Shown here one piece after another: positions 25,376 to 35,235 of a stretch of DNA of 64,000 nucleotides. The stretch's first letter is position 1, and each line of letters begins with the position of its first letter. The stretch is from Hirschia sp964342355 (lineage in GTDB: Bacteria > Pseudomonadota > Alphaproteobacteria > Caulobacterales > Hyphomonadaceae): NCBI GenBank assembly GCA_964342355.1, contig CAYFFG010000017.1, positions 12,331-76,330 on the forward strand. The letters are read 5' to 3'. Under the pieces are notes generated by a model. The model did no database searches and was not told the origin of the DNA. It worked only from the letters and a program-made list of their open reading frames with translations. The translations under genes and the position numbers were made by a program.

Positions 25376-26725
25376 ATGTCCGTCACAGATACATCAGCTG
25401 GCGATTTTCGCGCTAAAAGCGGACTACTGTCTCCAAATCTGGTGCCGGTAAAAATCCCGTTCGAAGGCTCATGGCTTGAGATCCTGTTGGTTGCAGTCTG
25501 GTTTTTTGCAACAGCTGCTGATTTCCCGGGGATGGGACCAGTTCGCTATCTTTGCCTTGCGTTGTTTATGGCCAGCCTGGTTTGGAACCGAGAGTTCCTG
25601 CGGCCGTATTTCGGGCATTTGTGGTTCTTGTTTCTTTTTCCGGCATGGGTCGGTTTTTCAGTTCTTTGGTCGCCGAATTCCTCAGCTGCGCTGAAATTTG
25701 GAATCATGCACGCGCTTGACGTCATGATGATGATTTACATCGCCATACGATTGAGTCCGCATCAGATTATCAAAGCGCTGTTTTACGCCTATATCCCTGT
25801 TTCGCTAATTGTGATCGCGCATCTGCCGCAGCTTGGTCCTTACAATACGCCGATCGGATTTACAGAAAAAAACCTGGTCGCAAACCGCATGTTCTTCATG
25901 TTTGTCGCGTGTCTCTACATGATCTTTGCTGAACGCGCGAACTGGCTGGAAAAGGGCGCAGCTTTGTTCTTCATGCCGTTGACGTTTCTGGCGCTTTTTA
26001 AAGTGGAGTCAGCCACGTCTCTGGTGATGGCAATACTAGCGTTCGGGGTGATGACCATTATCGGCACATTCTGGCGCGCTGTCGCCAAAATCCAAGCGGC
26101 TTCATATGTCTTGATGGTGGCGTTGCTCGCAATGATGATTGGCGGAGTTATCGTGGCGATGTCGATCTTTACACAAGGGCCCGTCAACGCATTTCTTGAT
26201 GCGGTTGGCAAGGACGCCACTCTCACAGGGCGAACCGAACTTTGGGATTATGGCGCTCAGTTGATCCGTGACAATCCGGTTATGGGTATCGGTGCGGAAG
26301 GTTTCTGGCAGCTTGGCCGCGGGGATGCTGAGTCATGGCTGGAATACTTCCACAAAGCGGCGGGCACACGCTTTAGTTTCCATAACTCTTACATCGAAAC
26401 AGCGGTCCATTTAGGGCTTGTTGGCGCAGCTTTCCTTCTGATCGGTGAAGCATTTGTCGTCTATCGCTTGTTCGCCAACTGGTTCCGCAAGCAGGATCTG
26501 GCGATGTCATTTTTCCTCATTCTGGGAGTATTGGCGCTGGCGCGGTCATTTACGGAATCCGACCTTTATAACGTGTTTGAGATGAACAAGATTATTCTGT
26601 TCGTTGGGGGCCTTAGCGCCATGTCCTTCCGGCATGTGTTGGCGCCGTCCAAGGCGATCCGCCAAAATGAGCAGGGCGGGTTTGAAGTGGCTGAAGACCA
26701 AATGACGCCGCTTCCGGCACGCTGA
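25376..26725 (+). CDS. O-antigen ligase/Wzy family polymerase, ExoQ-like
   Basis: A 449-residue multi-span inner-membrane protein with about ten hydrophobic segments between residues 34 and 430. The Wzy/WaaL-type periplasmic loop has DATLTGRTELWDYG, MGIGAEGFW and TRFSFHNSYIETAVHLGLVG, typical of exopolysaccharide polymerases. It should join repeat units in the periplasm. The start is ATG at 25376 with AAGAGG upstream. The next glycosyltransferase starts 26 bases after its stop, so both are one transcript. Confidence 0.82.
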   Translation: MSVTDTSAGDFRAKSGLLSPNLVPVKIPFEGSWLEILLVAVWFFATAADFPGMGPVRYLCLALFMASLVWNREFLRPYFGHLWFLFLFPAWVGFSVLWSPNSSAALKFGIMHALDVMMMIYIAIRLSPHQIIKALFYAYIPVSLIVIAHLPQLGPYNTPIGFTEKNLVANRMFFMFVACLYMIFAERANWLEKGAALFFMPLTFLALFKVESATSLVMAILAFGVMTIIGTFWRAVAKIQAASYVLMVALLAMMIGGVIVAMSIFTQGPVNAFLDAVGKDATLTGRTELWDYGAQLIRDNPVMGIGAEGFWQLGRGDAESWLEYFHKAAGTRFSFHNSYIETAVHLGLVGAAFLLIGEAFVVYRLFANWFRKQDLAMSFFLILGVLALARSFTESDLYNVFEMNKIILFVGGLSAMSFRHVLAPSKAIRQNEQGGFEVAEDQMTPLPAR

Positions 26726-26751
26726 AATCATCACGCGCTAAAGGTTGAGCC

Positions 26752-27714
26752 ATGACAGATGTCTCCGTCATCATCGCAGCTTTCAAGGCGCAGGATTATG
26801 TCCACAAGGCGATAGCGTCCGCACTGTCACAAGAAGGCGTGGATCTGGAAGTTATCGTTGTCGATGACGCGTCTCCTGATGACACAGCTGAAGCCGCACG
26901 GATGGCAGGCCGCAGCGATCCGCGCCTAAAAGTCATCAGACAGGAAATAAATGGCGGGCCGTCAATAGCGCGCAACACAGCAATCGCGTCTGCCAAGGGG
27001 CGCTATGTGGCTGTGCTGGATGCTGACGATAGTTTTGCGCCGCAAAGATTGTCGCAACTTGTTCGCGTGGCGGATGAGACGCAGGCCGACATTATCGTGG
27101 ACAACATTCAGCGTGTGGACGGGCAAGGTCAGGCGATCGAAGATCATTACTTTCTGTCGGCCCCGGCATTCGCGCAGCGTCACGACATTGATCTGGCGAC
27201 CTATATTCGAAACAATCGAATGTTTTCAAAACTACCAGCGCTTGGATATCTCAAACCGTTGTTCAAAACGGAAACACTCAAGAAACATGGCGTCGAATAT
27301 GACCCATCCCTCAGAAACTCTGAGGATTATTATTTAGTGGCTGACCTGTTGGCCTGTGGTGCGCGCATGGTGTTTGAGCCAATAGCTGGGTATCTTTACC
27401 AGGTTGAAGCAGGGTCTATTTCGCATCGGCTGACGCCGGAGCTGACTTCAAAATTGGTGAATGCGGCCAAAAGGTTTGAATTGCGCCATCGGGCGGAATT
27501 AAATTCTGACGCATTCCTGGCTGCGAAGGCGCATACGCGTCGCCTGAAGCACGCGCATACGTTTGTCAGCATCGTAGATCATCTCAAGGCCAAGCAATTT
27601 CTGGCTGTTTTGGGGGCGTTGATCCAACAGCCGGACGCGTTCGGATTTGTAGTAAGTCAACTTGCGGGCATTTTGATTGAGAAAGTCACTAAAAAACAAA
27701 CCGTTGCGGCCTAA
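26752..27714 (+). CDS. Family 2 glycosyltransferase
   Basis: A 320-residue GT2 with VSVIIAAFKAQDYV, VIVVDDASPDDT, ARNTAIASAKGRYVAVLDADD and NSEDYYLVADLLACG (catalytic acid). It is similar in layout to ExoO/ExoU of succinoglycan assembly. No clear transmembrane span is visible, so it is probably peripheral. It follows the polymerase gene by 26 bases. The particular sugar and linkage cannot be predicted from sequence. Confidence 0.82.
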   Translation: MTDVSVIIAAFKAQDYVHKAIASALSQEGVDLEVIVVDDASPDDTAEAARMAGRSDPRLKVIRQEINGGPSIARNTAIASAKGRYVAVLDADDSFAPQRLSQLVRVADETQADIIVDNIQRVDGQGQAIEDHYFLSAPAFAQRHDIDLATYIRNNRMFSKLPALGYLKPLFKTETLKKHGVEYDPSLRNSEDYYLVADLLACGARMVFEPIAGYLYQVEAGSISHRLTPELTSKLVNAAKRFELRHRAELNSDAFLAAKAHTRRLKHAHTFVSIVDHLKAKQFLAVLGALIQQPDAFGFVVSQLAGILIEKVTKKQTVAA

Positions 27715-28070
27715 TTTTACCCATTCCTCTAGGGGATGGTTAATTTTGCAGTGAAAACAGCGATTAATTGGCGAACCGTATTGAATTTTAGCGACCTATC
27801 TAGGAAAATTTTTAGCATCAGGCGCTTTAGTTTGTCTGAGAAAAACCTTGTTTTTGTTGGTTGTTGCTTTTGCAGCAGATCAACACCTTCAAGGTAATGA
27901 GGTTGAGGGTGTTCAACAGCTTCAAATGATAGCTGATGGATGCGCTTGATGGGGAAAAAGTGGGACAATCAAAAAATTCCTGAATTCAGGGTGTGTTTGG
28001 CCCCAAAATTGCTCCTGTCAGGAGAATTCTAATTTTCGCGCACATTGCGCGTAGCAGGAAGGGACTGCAC
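27715..28070 (+). promoter_or_regulatory. Regulatory region upstream of EPS barrel/kinase operon
   Basis: About 356 bases without a gene but rich in dyads. A hairpin AACACCTTCAA/TTGAGGGTGTT (27882-27892, 27903-27913; one mismatch) stands upstream of two palindromes, CCTGAATTCAGG (27979-27990) and CTCCTGTCAGGAG (28012-28024). The latter two share CCTG/CAGG arms and may be tandem operator sites. A long frame starting at 27993 lacks signal-peptide logic, so I start the barrel gene at 28071. Confidence 0.5.
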
Positions 28071-29363
28071 GTGTCGAAACTGATCAAACTTATGAGCGTA
28101 AGCTCCATCGCGATCGTCTTAACAACCGGCGCCAGCTACGCGCAGGAAGACTTTTTCAACCGCGACCGAGTGACGGGCGCAGGCGAGCGCTATCACGAAG
28201 ATTTTGAGCCAAAGCCACTTCGCTTGGGCGCATTTAACGCAACGCCGCGTCTGGAGCTGGGTGTTGAATCAAACTCAAACGTTTATGCGCGCGAAGACGT
28301 TGAAGACTCTGACATTATCGTAAAAGCAAATCCAAATCTGCGTCTTGAGTCAAACTGGTCGGCGCACGCACTCAGCGTGGATGTTGGCGCAAGACATTCT
28401 GAATACACAGACATTGGTTCAGAATCGAACACAGAACTCACATCTGGTCTGCGTGGCCGCATTGATGTGAGCCGCGATTTTGAAATCAACGTCAACGCAG
28501 GCGCAAACAATCTGTTCGAACGTCGCGGCACATCAGGCGATGTTTCATTCTTTGCCGAGCCTATCGAATACTCACTCATTCAGGCCGGCGCAGAAGCGCA
28601 GTGGACACGTCAGCGTGTGCGTCTTTCTGCAGGTGTGCAGACAACTGAATACGATTATGAAGATGCAACTTTGACAGCTGAAGGTGTGGATGCTGGCCAA
28701 CCTGTTGACCAGGATTTCCGTGACCACTCTTTCAATGTCATCAACGCGCGCGCTGCGTACGCTGTTAGCCCGGACATCGCACTCTTTGTAAACGCCGCCG
28801 CTGGTCAGCGTGAATTTGATCAATTGGGCGGTGATGGTCTGGACCGTGACGCAGACACTTTAAACGTCAGCGTTGGTTCAAGCTTCCAGCTACCGCAACT
28901 GATCCGTGGTGAAGTTGCTGTTGGTTTTCTTCAAGAAGACCGTGCGGACGTAAATGTTGAGGACATTGAAAGCGTATCTGTTTTTGCAGATGTGCAGTGG
29001 CTTCCAACTCAGCTCACGACCGTCAGCCTGGGCGCAAGCCGCGACACACGTGACTTTGGTCTGTTGAACATAACCTCAGCGTTGGTCACACAAGTTGATC
29101 TCGGCGTTGACCACGAGCTTAAGCGCAACGTTCTGTTGAACGCCCACGCAACAGTTGGTGTTGAAGAGTTCAGTTCAAATGATCTCAGCGCTTCTTACAA
29201 CCAAGACTATTACACAGTTGGCGCGCGCGCGACTTACAAGATGAACCCGCACGCGCACTTTAGCGCTTATGTGGATTTCAACAGCCGCGAAACTGACAGT
29301 GACAGCCTCGGCTACACATTCGACCAAACAATTGTTGGTGTTGGCGTAACCCTGTTCCCATAA
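28071..29363 (+). CDS. Outer-membrane beta-barrel protein of EPS locus
   Basis: A 430-residue exported protein with a clean signal peptide (about 1-27, ending GASYAQ). The rest alternates amphipathic strands and acidic turns, as in a large (16-18-stranded) barrel. It ends FDQTIVGVGVTLFP rather than in terminal Phe. It fits the BBP2-type barrels found beside Wzc in exopolysaccharide clusters and could form the outer-membrane exit (a Wzp-like role). GTG 28071 has GGAAGGG upstream; a longer frame from 27993 would bury the signal. A function in export is inferred. Confidence 0.75.
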   Translation: MSKLIKLMSVSSIAIVLTTGASYAQEDFFNRDRVTGAGERYHEDFEPKPLRLGAFNATPRLELGVESNSNVYAREDVEDSDIIVKANPNLRLESNWSAHALSVDVGARHSEYTDIGSESNTELTSGLRGRIDVSRDFEINVNAGANNLFERRGTSGDVSFFAEPIEYSLIQAGAEAQWTRQRVRLSAGVQTTEYDYEDATLTAEGVDAGQPVDQDFRDHSFNVINARAAYAVSPDIALFVNAAAGQREFDQLGGDGLDRDADTLNVSVGSSFQLPQLIRGEVAVGFLQEDRADVNVEDIESVSVFADVQWLPTQLTTVSLGASRDTRDFGLLNITSALVTQVDLGVDHELKRNVLLNAHATVGVEEFSSNDLSASYNQDYYTVGARATYKMNPHAHFSAYVDFNSRETDSDSLGYTFDQTIVGVGVTLFP

Positions 29364-29424
29364 GGGAGCAGGCCGCCCGCACCTGAATATCTGTAGAGTT
29401 ATTGTACTTTTAAGGACATCCACC

Positions 29425-31677
29425 GTGAGCAAGGCATATCCATACCCGATCGAAGCGAGCGCGCTGCAATCCTTCTCGTCTTTGACGGGGCCTGCGCAAG
29501 TCATTAGCCTTCAGCAGGTTGTGAGGACAATCCGTCGTCACATGTGGACGCTTGCTGCGGTGGTGGTGTCGATCTTTTCGATCGTCGCCGTTCTGACTTT
29601 CCAGATGACGCCGGTCTATCAGGCCGGTGCGAAGGTTATCGTTGATCCGCGTCAGAACCAGTTGCTGGACACCGGACAATACGGGCTGGATGATTCACCA
29701 GAAGCGCTTGAGACAGAACTTGAGGTTATTACCAGTCCAGTTCTGCTTGGCCGTGTCGCAGAAGAACTTGAACTTCACAAATTGCCGGAATTCAATCCAA
29801 GCCTTGTCAAACTTGAAGGTCTGGACAAATTCAAGGCGGACGTAAAAGGCGTCATTAAATCAATCGTGCCAAGCAACGAGCCTGCAAGGCCTGTGATTGA
29901 GCTGACAGAAGCTGAAAAAGAAGCCGCTCGCATTAAGACAGCTACGGCTATATTAGGGCAGAAAGTACGCGCCGAACGTGTTGGTCGCAAGCTATTGTTC
30001 CAAATCACTGCAAGCAGCATCGACCCAGAGATGGCGGCAAAGATTGCAAACACAGTCGCGGATCAATATCTGGTCGACCAGCTTGAGACAAAGTTTGAAA
30101 AGACACGCCGTAAAAACGAATGGCTGGATGTGCAGCTGTCCGATTTGCGCTCTGAGGTGAACGCTGCTGAAAGTGCTGTGGAAGCTTATCGTGCGCAACA
30201 AGGCCTGTTGAGCGCAAAGGGCCAAACGCTTACTGAGCAACAGATTTCTGATATTTCTGCTCAACTTATCACACAAGAAGCAGAATACTCTGAACGCCGC
30301 GCACGTTTGTCGTCTGTGCGCAACCAGCTGAACCGCGGTGCGGGCGCAGAGGCGATCGCAGAGGCGCTTCAGTCCAGCACAATCCGTAACCTGCGTGAAC
30401 AGCAGGCGCAGGTTGCCCGCGAGCGCGCAGACCTTGAAACCAAGTATGGCCCGCGTCACCCTGATGTAATTGCCATTATTGGTGAAGAACGTGATATCCG
30501 TCAGCAGATTGAAGCTGAAATTCGCCGGATTGTTTCAAGTCTGGAAAGTGAAGTCGCGATCTCTCGTCAACGTCTCGACTCTTTGCGTGCGAGCCTTTCC
30601 AGTCTTCGCAGCGAGTTGGCCTCCAACAACCAGGCGCTTGTGCGTTTGCGTGAACTTGAACGGAACGCGGAAGCCAAGCGGACCCTTTATGAAGACTTCC
30701 TGTCCAAAATGCAGGAAACAAACGCTGAGGAATCCATCAATCAGGCTGATGCGCGTATTCTTGCCTATGCTGATGTGCCTACAGCGCCAGCATTGCCACG
30801 CAAGACGCTGAACCTGGCTCTGGGTCTGATCCTTGGGTTTGCAACTGCTGGCGCGATCGTTCTCGTCATTGAGCTGCTGGACAACCACATCTCAGCGGGT
30901 GAAGAGATCGAGGAAAAATACTCTGTGCCTTTCCTTGGCAACGTACCTCTCTTGCCAACAGGATTGGGCACGAAGGCGCAACCGGCCAAATATCTGGTGA
31001 ACCATCCGATGTCTGCGTACGCAGAATCCATGCGCAATCTGCGCGCATCGGTGAAGTTTGCTGATATCGACAAACCTGCTCAGCTGGTGACGGTCACATC
31101 CTCCTTCCCATCAGAAGGTAAGACCAGTCTGTCACTTTCCCTGGGCCGTATGTCCGCAATGACCGGATCTCGCACCCTGGTGATTGATGGTGACTTCCGT
31201 CGTCGTCAGCTAACAGAAATCTCTGAACTCAAACCAGAAACAGGTCTTGTTGAATACCTGTTGGGCGAAGTGGAGCTGGAAAGCGCAATTCACCGCGACA
31301 CGGAAACAGAGCTTGACGTTCTGCCGCTGACCAAAGCGCGCAACACAACACGCGATGTCTTCGGCTCAAAAGCATTTGATGCGCTGATTGCACGTCTGCG
31401 GACTGAGTACGATCTGATCGTGATTGACACGGCGCCAATCCTCCTGATGGCGGAAACGCGTGTGATCGCGGCTAAATCTGACCAGGTTCTGGTGACGGCG
31501 CGTTGGCGCAAGACAAGCCGTGCGGCGCTGACACAGACACTGAGCGTGCTGCGTGAATTCCGTGCGAACGTTGCTGGTGTGGCGCTGACATTTGTTGACC
31601 TTAAGCGCTTGTCCAAGCACTCAGGTTCTGCGCTGAGCAACTACAAAGCTTACTCAAAATACTACATCAACGGATAA
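29425..31677 (+). CDS. Polysaccharide co-polymerase/tyrosine autokinase, Wzc/ExoP-like
   Basis: A 750-residue inner-membrane BY-kinase. One span near residues 43-62 and another near 455-477 flank a long periplasmic coiled-coil domain (about 200-440). The cytoplasmic kinase has Walker A with Lys566 (PSEGKTS), Walker A' Asp588 (VIDGDF) and Walker B Asp668 (IVIDTAP). The C terminus YKAYSKYYING supplies clustered tyrosines for autophosphorylation. It controls chain length and assembly with the polymerase. GTG 29425 has AAGGA upstream. Confidence 0.93.
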   Translation: MSKAYPYPIEASALQSFSSLTGPAQVISLQQVVRTIRRHMWTLAAVVVSIFSIVAVLTFQMTPVYQAGAKVIVDPRQNQLLDTGQYGLDDSPEALETELEVITSPVLLGRVAEELELHKLPEFNPSLVKLEGLDKFKADVKGVIKSIVPSNEPARPVIELTEAEKEAARIKTATAILGQKVRAERVGRKLLFQITASSIDPEMAAKIANTVADQYLVDQLETKFEKTRRKNEWLDVQLSDLRSEVNAAESAVEAYRAQQGLLSAKGQTLTEQQISDISAQLITQEAEYSERRARLSSVRNQLNRGAGAEAIAEALQSSTIRNLREQQAQVARERADLETKYGPRHPDVIAIIGEERDIRQQIEAEIRRIVSSLESEVAISRQRLDSLRASLSSLRSELASNNQALVRLRELERNAEAKRTLYEDFLSKMQETNAEESINQADARILAYADVPTAPALPRKTLNLALGLILGFATAGAIVLVIELLDNHISAGEEIEEKYSVPFLGNVPLLPTGLGTKAQPAKYLVNHPMSAYAESMRNLRASVKFADIDKPAQLVTVTSSFPSEGKTSLSLSLGRMSAMTGSRTLVIDGDFRRRQLTEISELKPETGLVEYLLGEVELESAIHRDTETELDVLPLTKARNTTRDVFGSKAFDALIARLRTEYDLIVIDTAPILLMAETRVIAAKSDQVLVTARWRKTSRAALTQTLSVLREFRANVAGVALTFVDLKRLSKHSGSALSNYKAYSKYYING

Positions 31678-31685
31678 TATTCAGA

Positions 31686-31753
31686 GCAGGGGAAACACCC
31701 CTGCGCTGAACGCCAAACTGAAAAAGCGCTCCTCGGTAGAGGGGCGCTTTTTT
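31686..31753 (+). terminator. Tandem hairpins ending the EPS operon
   Basis: A perfect seven-base stem GCAGGGG/CCCCTGC (31686-31704) is followed by AAAAAGCGCTCCTC pairing with GAGGGGCGCTTTTTT (31721-31753). The latter is a strong intrinsic terminator with T-runs usable in both directions. Confidence 0.88.
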
Positions 31754-31832
31754 GTATGCAGTTTCCAGTCGATGGGGATCGGGCAGGGTAGTTGAGATTT
31801 AAAAGGATATGGTGATCAGCTGCGAAGCCAGA

Positions 31833-32783
31833 TTAGTCAGCTTTTTTGTTGCCGTATTCTTCATAGCTGAAGCCGAAGGCAAATGCGATCATGCCAGCGC
31901 CGCGAGATGCTGTGTAAAGCCGATTCATAGTGGGAATTTTAGCTTTGCCTAAGCTGAGCGCGTAAGTTGTGGCGGCCATGCTTAGCCCGGCTCCAATACG
32001 GACTAGGCCGCCGACAACCGCCTTGATCCGGGTCGATGTTTGTGAAGCGTTGCGTCCGCCAATCATCGCATCAGTCATGCCTGTGCGGTACCATCGACGC
32101 AACAGCCAGGACACTTGCGCTCGATTGTCCGGAATGTGTTCGTGGACGATAGCTGTGCTGGATTGGGCAAGGATGTGGCCGCGATCCATGAGTTTTGAGA
32201 AAAATAAAGTGTCCTCACCACCAAGCAGCGACATTTTAGGATCAAAAGTCAGGTCTTCGTCAGCTATCGCCGACATACTGATCAGGCAATTACACGTCGC
32301 GCCGGGCTTGCTCATGATGGCATCGGTTTCATACGGTGTGGCGTGCGGCGCCCAATCGGCGATCCACGCAGAGACCTTATCGGAATAGACTGAACGCACC
32401 GGTCCAAAAACAGCGGTCGCGCCGGTTGTTTTTTGACGGCGTAACAATTCATCCAACCAGTTCGGTGTCGCAAATTCATCGTCATCTATGAACGCAAGAA
32501 AATCATAGTCTTTAGCCATCGACAGCGCACGGTTGCGCACATGCGTTACGCCAGGACGGTTTTCCACCTCATAAATGACCTTGAATGGGCTGTGCTCGCT
32601 GTGGGCGCATACCGCGTCACGGGCGGTTTCACCCGGATCGTTTTCTATGACCGCGATTGTGATGTCCGCGTCTGGATCTGTTTCAAACTGGAGCGCATCA
32701 AGACTGGTCAACAGGCCCTTGAGCAAATCAACTCGCTTATATGTGGCGATGGCAACCAGAATACGCGGTGATGGAGACGTCAT
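31833..32783 (-). CDS. Family 2 glycosyltransferase
   Basis: A 316-residue GT2 transferase: RILVAIATYKRVDLLKG, IAVIENDP, FLAFIDDDEFATPNWL (DxD metal site) and LLGGEDTLFFSKL (catalytic acid). It resembles ExoM-type exopolysaccharide transferases. A C-terminal hydrophobic region (about 250-300) may anchor it. ATG 32783 is preferred over an in-frame TTG at 32816. It is convergent on the kinase gene and closes the locus, so it probably has its own promoter. Confidence 0.8.
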   Translation of the reverse strand: MTSPSPRILVAIATYKRVDLLKGLLTSLDALQFETDPDADITIAVIENDPGETARDAVCAHSEHSPFKVIYEVENRPGVTHVRNRALSMAKDYDFLAFIDDDEFATPNWLDELLRRQKTTGATAVFGPVRSVYSDKVSAWIADWAPHATPYETDAIMSKPGATCNCLISMSAIADEDLTFDPKMSLLGGEDTLFFSKLMDRGHILAQSSTAIVHEHIPDNRAQVSWLLRRWYRTGMTDAMIGGRNASQTSTRIKAVVGGLVRIGAGLSMAATTYALSLGKAKIPTMNRLYTASRGAGMIAFAFGFSYEEYGNKKAD

Positions 32784-33038
32784 CTTCAAAGACTCACGGG
32801 CAATAAAATCTGCCAACGAACTAGCAAGATCCAGACCTTAAGTCGCGTTTTGAGCGAAAATGAGTGTCCGCAAGTCAAATCAGTCTGGGCTAGGTTGGAT
32901 TTAGGGGAATTAAATAGCCAAAGTGTGACAACAGGCGCTTAGAACAATATTGCATTCCGTTGCGCGACGTTTGATAACAGTCGCCAGATTAACCGCCTGA
33001 CAAACTGGGCGGGCAATAAACTGCGGGAGAATGCAATA

Positions 33039-35102
33039 ATGTCAGACGTCATTTCATACGACGTTAAGGACGGTATCGCCGTCATCACTTCCAACAATCC
33101 GCCAGTAAACGCACTCGGTCAGGCAGTGCGCGCAGGCCTCGAAGACGGCATCGCGAAAGCAGCTGCTGACGACAGCGTCAAAGCGGTCGTGATCACATGT
33201 GAAGGCCGCACATTCTTTGCGGGCGCTGACATCACAGAATTCGGCAAGCCGCCACAAGCGCCATCCTTGCCTGACGTTGTCAACAAAATCGAAGCAAGCC
33301 CGAAGCCGGTTGTCGCTGCTATTCACGGAACGGCGCTTGGCGGTGGTCTTGAGGTCGCTCTGGGCTGTCACTATCGTGTGGCTGTTCCTTCCGCAAAGCT
33401 TGGCCTGCCAGAAGTTAAACTGGGCATCCTGCCCGGCGCAGGCGGCACACAACGTCTTCCGCGCGTTGTTGGCGTTGAGCCAGCGCTTGAGATGATCGTC
33501 AAAGGCGACCCGATCCCAGCGAAAAAAGGCGAGACGACAGGCCTGGTCGACAAAATCGTGGAAGAAGGCGCTCTTTTGGACAGCGCGCTGGCTTTTGCAA
33601 AAGAAATTGCGGAAAAGTCTGACCACCCTAAAGTGCGTGACCGCTCTGAAAAACTTGAAGAAGCGCGTGCTGACATGGATGTCTTCTCTCGTTTCCAACA
33701 GAAGAATGCTCGTCGCCTGCGTGGCCTTGAGGCGCCTGTAGCTTGTATTCAGGCGGTTCAGGCTGCTGTTGAACTTCCGTTCGAGGAAGGTATGGCGAAA
33801 GAGCGTGAGCTTTTCACCAAACTCGTCACTGGCGACCAGTCAAAAGCGCTGCGTCACGTATTCTTCGCAGAGCGCATGGCGTCCAAGATTGACGACCTGC
33901 CAAAGGGCACTGAACTTCTGCCAATCAAACAGGTTGGTATTCTAGGTGCGGGAACGATGGGTGGCGGTATCGCCATGAACTTCCTGTCTGCAGGTATCCC
34001 GGTCAAAATTCTAGAGCGTGAACAAGCGCCTCTGGAACGCGGCATGGGCATCATCCGCAAGAACTATGAAGCGACAGCTAAAAAAGGTCGTATGACCGAA
34101 GAGCAAGTCGACAATGCAATGAGCCTTCTTTCCGGCACGCTGGAAATGGAAGACCTGGGCGACTGTGACCTGATCATCGAAGCTGTTTTCGAGCTGATGG
34201 AAGTGAAGAAAGAGATTTTCACGAAGCTGGATGCGATTGCAAAGCCGGGCGCTATCCTTGCTTCCAACACATCTTACCTCAACATCGACGAGATTGCGTC
34301 AGTCACCAAACGTCCTGAAAGCGTTGTCGGTCTGCACTTCTTCTCACCTGCAAACGTTATGCGTCTGCTTGAAGTTGTGCGTGGTGAGAAAACATCTCAC
34401 GCTGTGCTGGCGACCAGCATGGATCTGGCGAAGAAGATCAAGAAGATCGCTGTTGTTGCTGGCGTCTGCTTTGGCTTCATCGGTAACCGTATGCTTGCGC
34501 CACGTCAGGCACAGGCTAACGACCTTATCCTATCTGGCGCAAAGCCATGGGATGTGGACCGTGTGTTGACTGAGTTTGGCTTCCCAATGGGACCATTCCA
34601 GATGGGTGACCTTGCTGGTCTGGACCTTGGCTGGACAGCTGAAAAATCTTCTTCTTCCACAATCCGCGAAATCTTGTGTGAGAACGACCGTCGCGGTCAG
34701 AAAACATCGGCTGGTTTCTATGACTATGACGAAAACCGTCGTGGTTCGCCTTCCGAGTTTACTGAGAAAGTTATCGCAGACTTCATGGCTAAACACGGCC
34801 ACGAGGCGCGCGATGTATCTGACGAAGAAATCAAAGAGCGTTTGCTTTACACCATGGTCAACGAGGGCGCTAAAATCCTTGAAGAGGGCATGGCGCAGCG
34901 CGCATCTGACATCGACATCGTTTGGTTGAACGGTTACGGCTGGCCAGCTTGGACTGGTGGTCCAATGTTCTGGGCGGATCAGGTTGGTCTCGACAAGATC
35001 CTTGCCAGCCTAAAAGGTTATGAAGCTAAATATGGCGAAGCGTTCAAACCAGCAGCTCTACTTGAGAAGTTGGTCGCAGAAGGCAAAACCTTTAACGGCT
35101 AA
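33039..35102 (+). CDS. Bifunctional enoyl-CoA hydratase/3-hydroxyacyl-CoA dehydrogenase
   Basis: A 687-residue FadB/FadJ-type beta-oxidation enzyme. The N-terminal crotonase (about 1-190) keeps both catalytic glutamates in GGGLEVALGC and LPEVKLGILPGAGG. The NAD-binding GILGAGTMGGGIAMNF (about 300) is followed by HFFSPANVMRLLEVV and the C-terminal domain. It hydrates trans-2-enoyl-CoA and oxidises 3-hydroxyacyl-CoA. No adjacent thiolase (fadA) is present in the window. The product could feed PHA synthesis downstream. Confidence 0.93.
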   Translation: MSDVISYDVKDGIAVITSNNPPVNALGQAVRAGLEDGIAKAAADDSVKAVVITCEGRTFFAGADITEFGKPPQAPSLPDVVNKIEASPKPVVAAIHGTALGGGLEVALGCHYRVAVPSAKLGLPEVKLGILPGAGGTQRLPRVVGVEPALEMIVKGDPIPAKKGETTGLVDKIVEEGALLDSALAFAKEIAEKSDHPKVRDRSEKLEEARADMDVFSRFQQKNARRLRGLEAPVACIQAVQAAVELPFEEGMAKERELFTKLVTGDQSKALRHVFFAERMASKIDDLPKGTELLPIKQVGILGAGTMGGGIAMNFLSAGIPVKILEREQAPLERGMGIIRKNYEATAKKGRMTEEQVDNAMSLLSGTLEMEDLGDCDLIIEAVFELMEVKKEIFTKLDAIAKPGAILASNTSYLNIDEIASVTKRPESVVGLHFFSPANVMRLLEVVRGEKTSHAVLATSMDLAKKIKKIAVVAGVCFGFIGNRMLAPRQAQANDLILSGAKPWDVDRVLTEFGFPMGPFQMGDLAGLDLGWTAEKSSSSTIREILCENDRRGQKTSAGFYDYDENRRGSPSEFTEKVIADFMAKHGHEARDVSDEEIKERLLYTMVNEGAKILEEGMAQRASDIDIVWLNGYGWPAWTGGPMFWADQVGLDKILASLKGYEAKYGEAFKPAALLEKLVAEGKTFNG

Positions 35103-35138
35103 TCAGCTCTTGGGGCTTTGGTCCCAGGTATCAAATCA

Positions 35139-35168
35139 TACGGAGCATCCTTGAATGGGTGCTCCGTA
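35139..35168 (+). terminator. Long hairpin downstream of FadB/J gene
   Basis: TACGGAGCATCC/GGGTGCTCCGTA around TTGAAT gives twelve pairs with one G-T. It lies about 35 bases after the stop but lacks a U-run, so it may be a 3'-end structure rather than a true terminator. Confidence 0.5.
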
Positions 35169-35235
35169 CATTGCTAACGCCGCGTACGAACACATGATGC
35201 GCGGTCGACAAGACATAACCACGGGAGAATGCGTG

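Noticed and set aside
33054..33698. 214-codon antisense frame in FadB/J
   Set aside because: Codon shadow of a strongly conserved gene; composition is Arg/Cys/Phe-rich and lacks domains.
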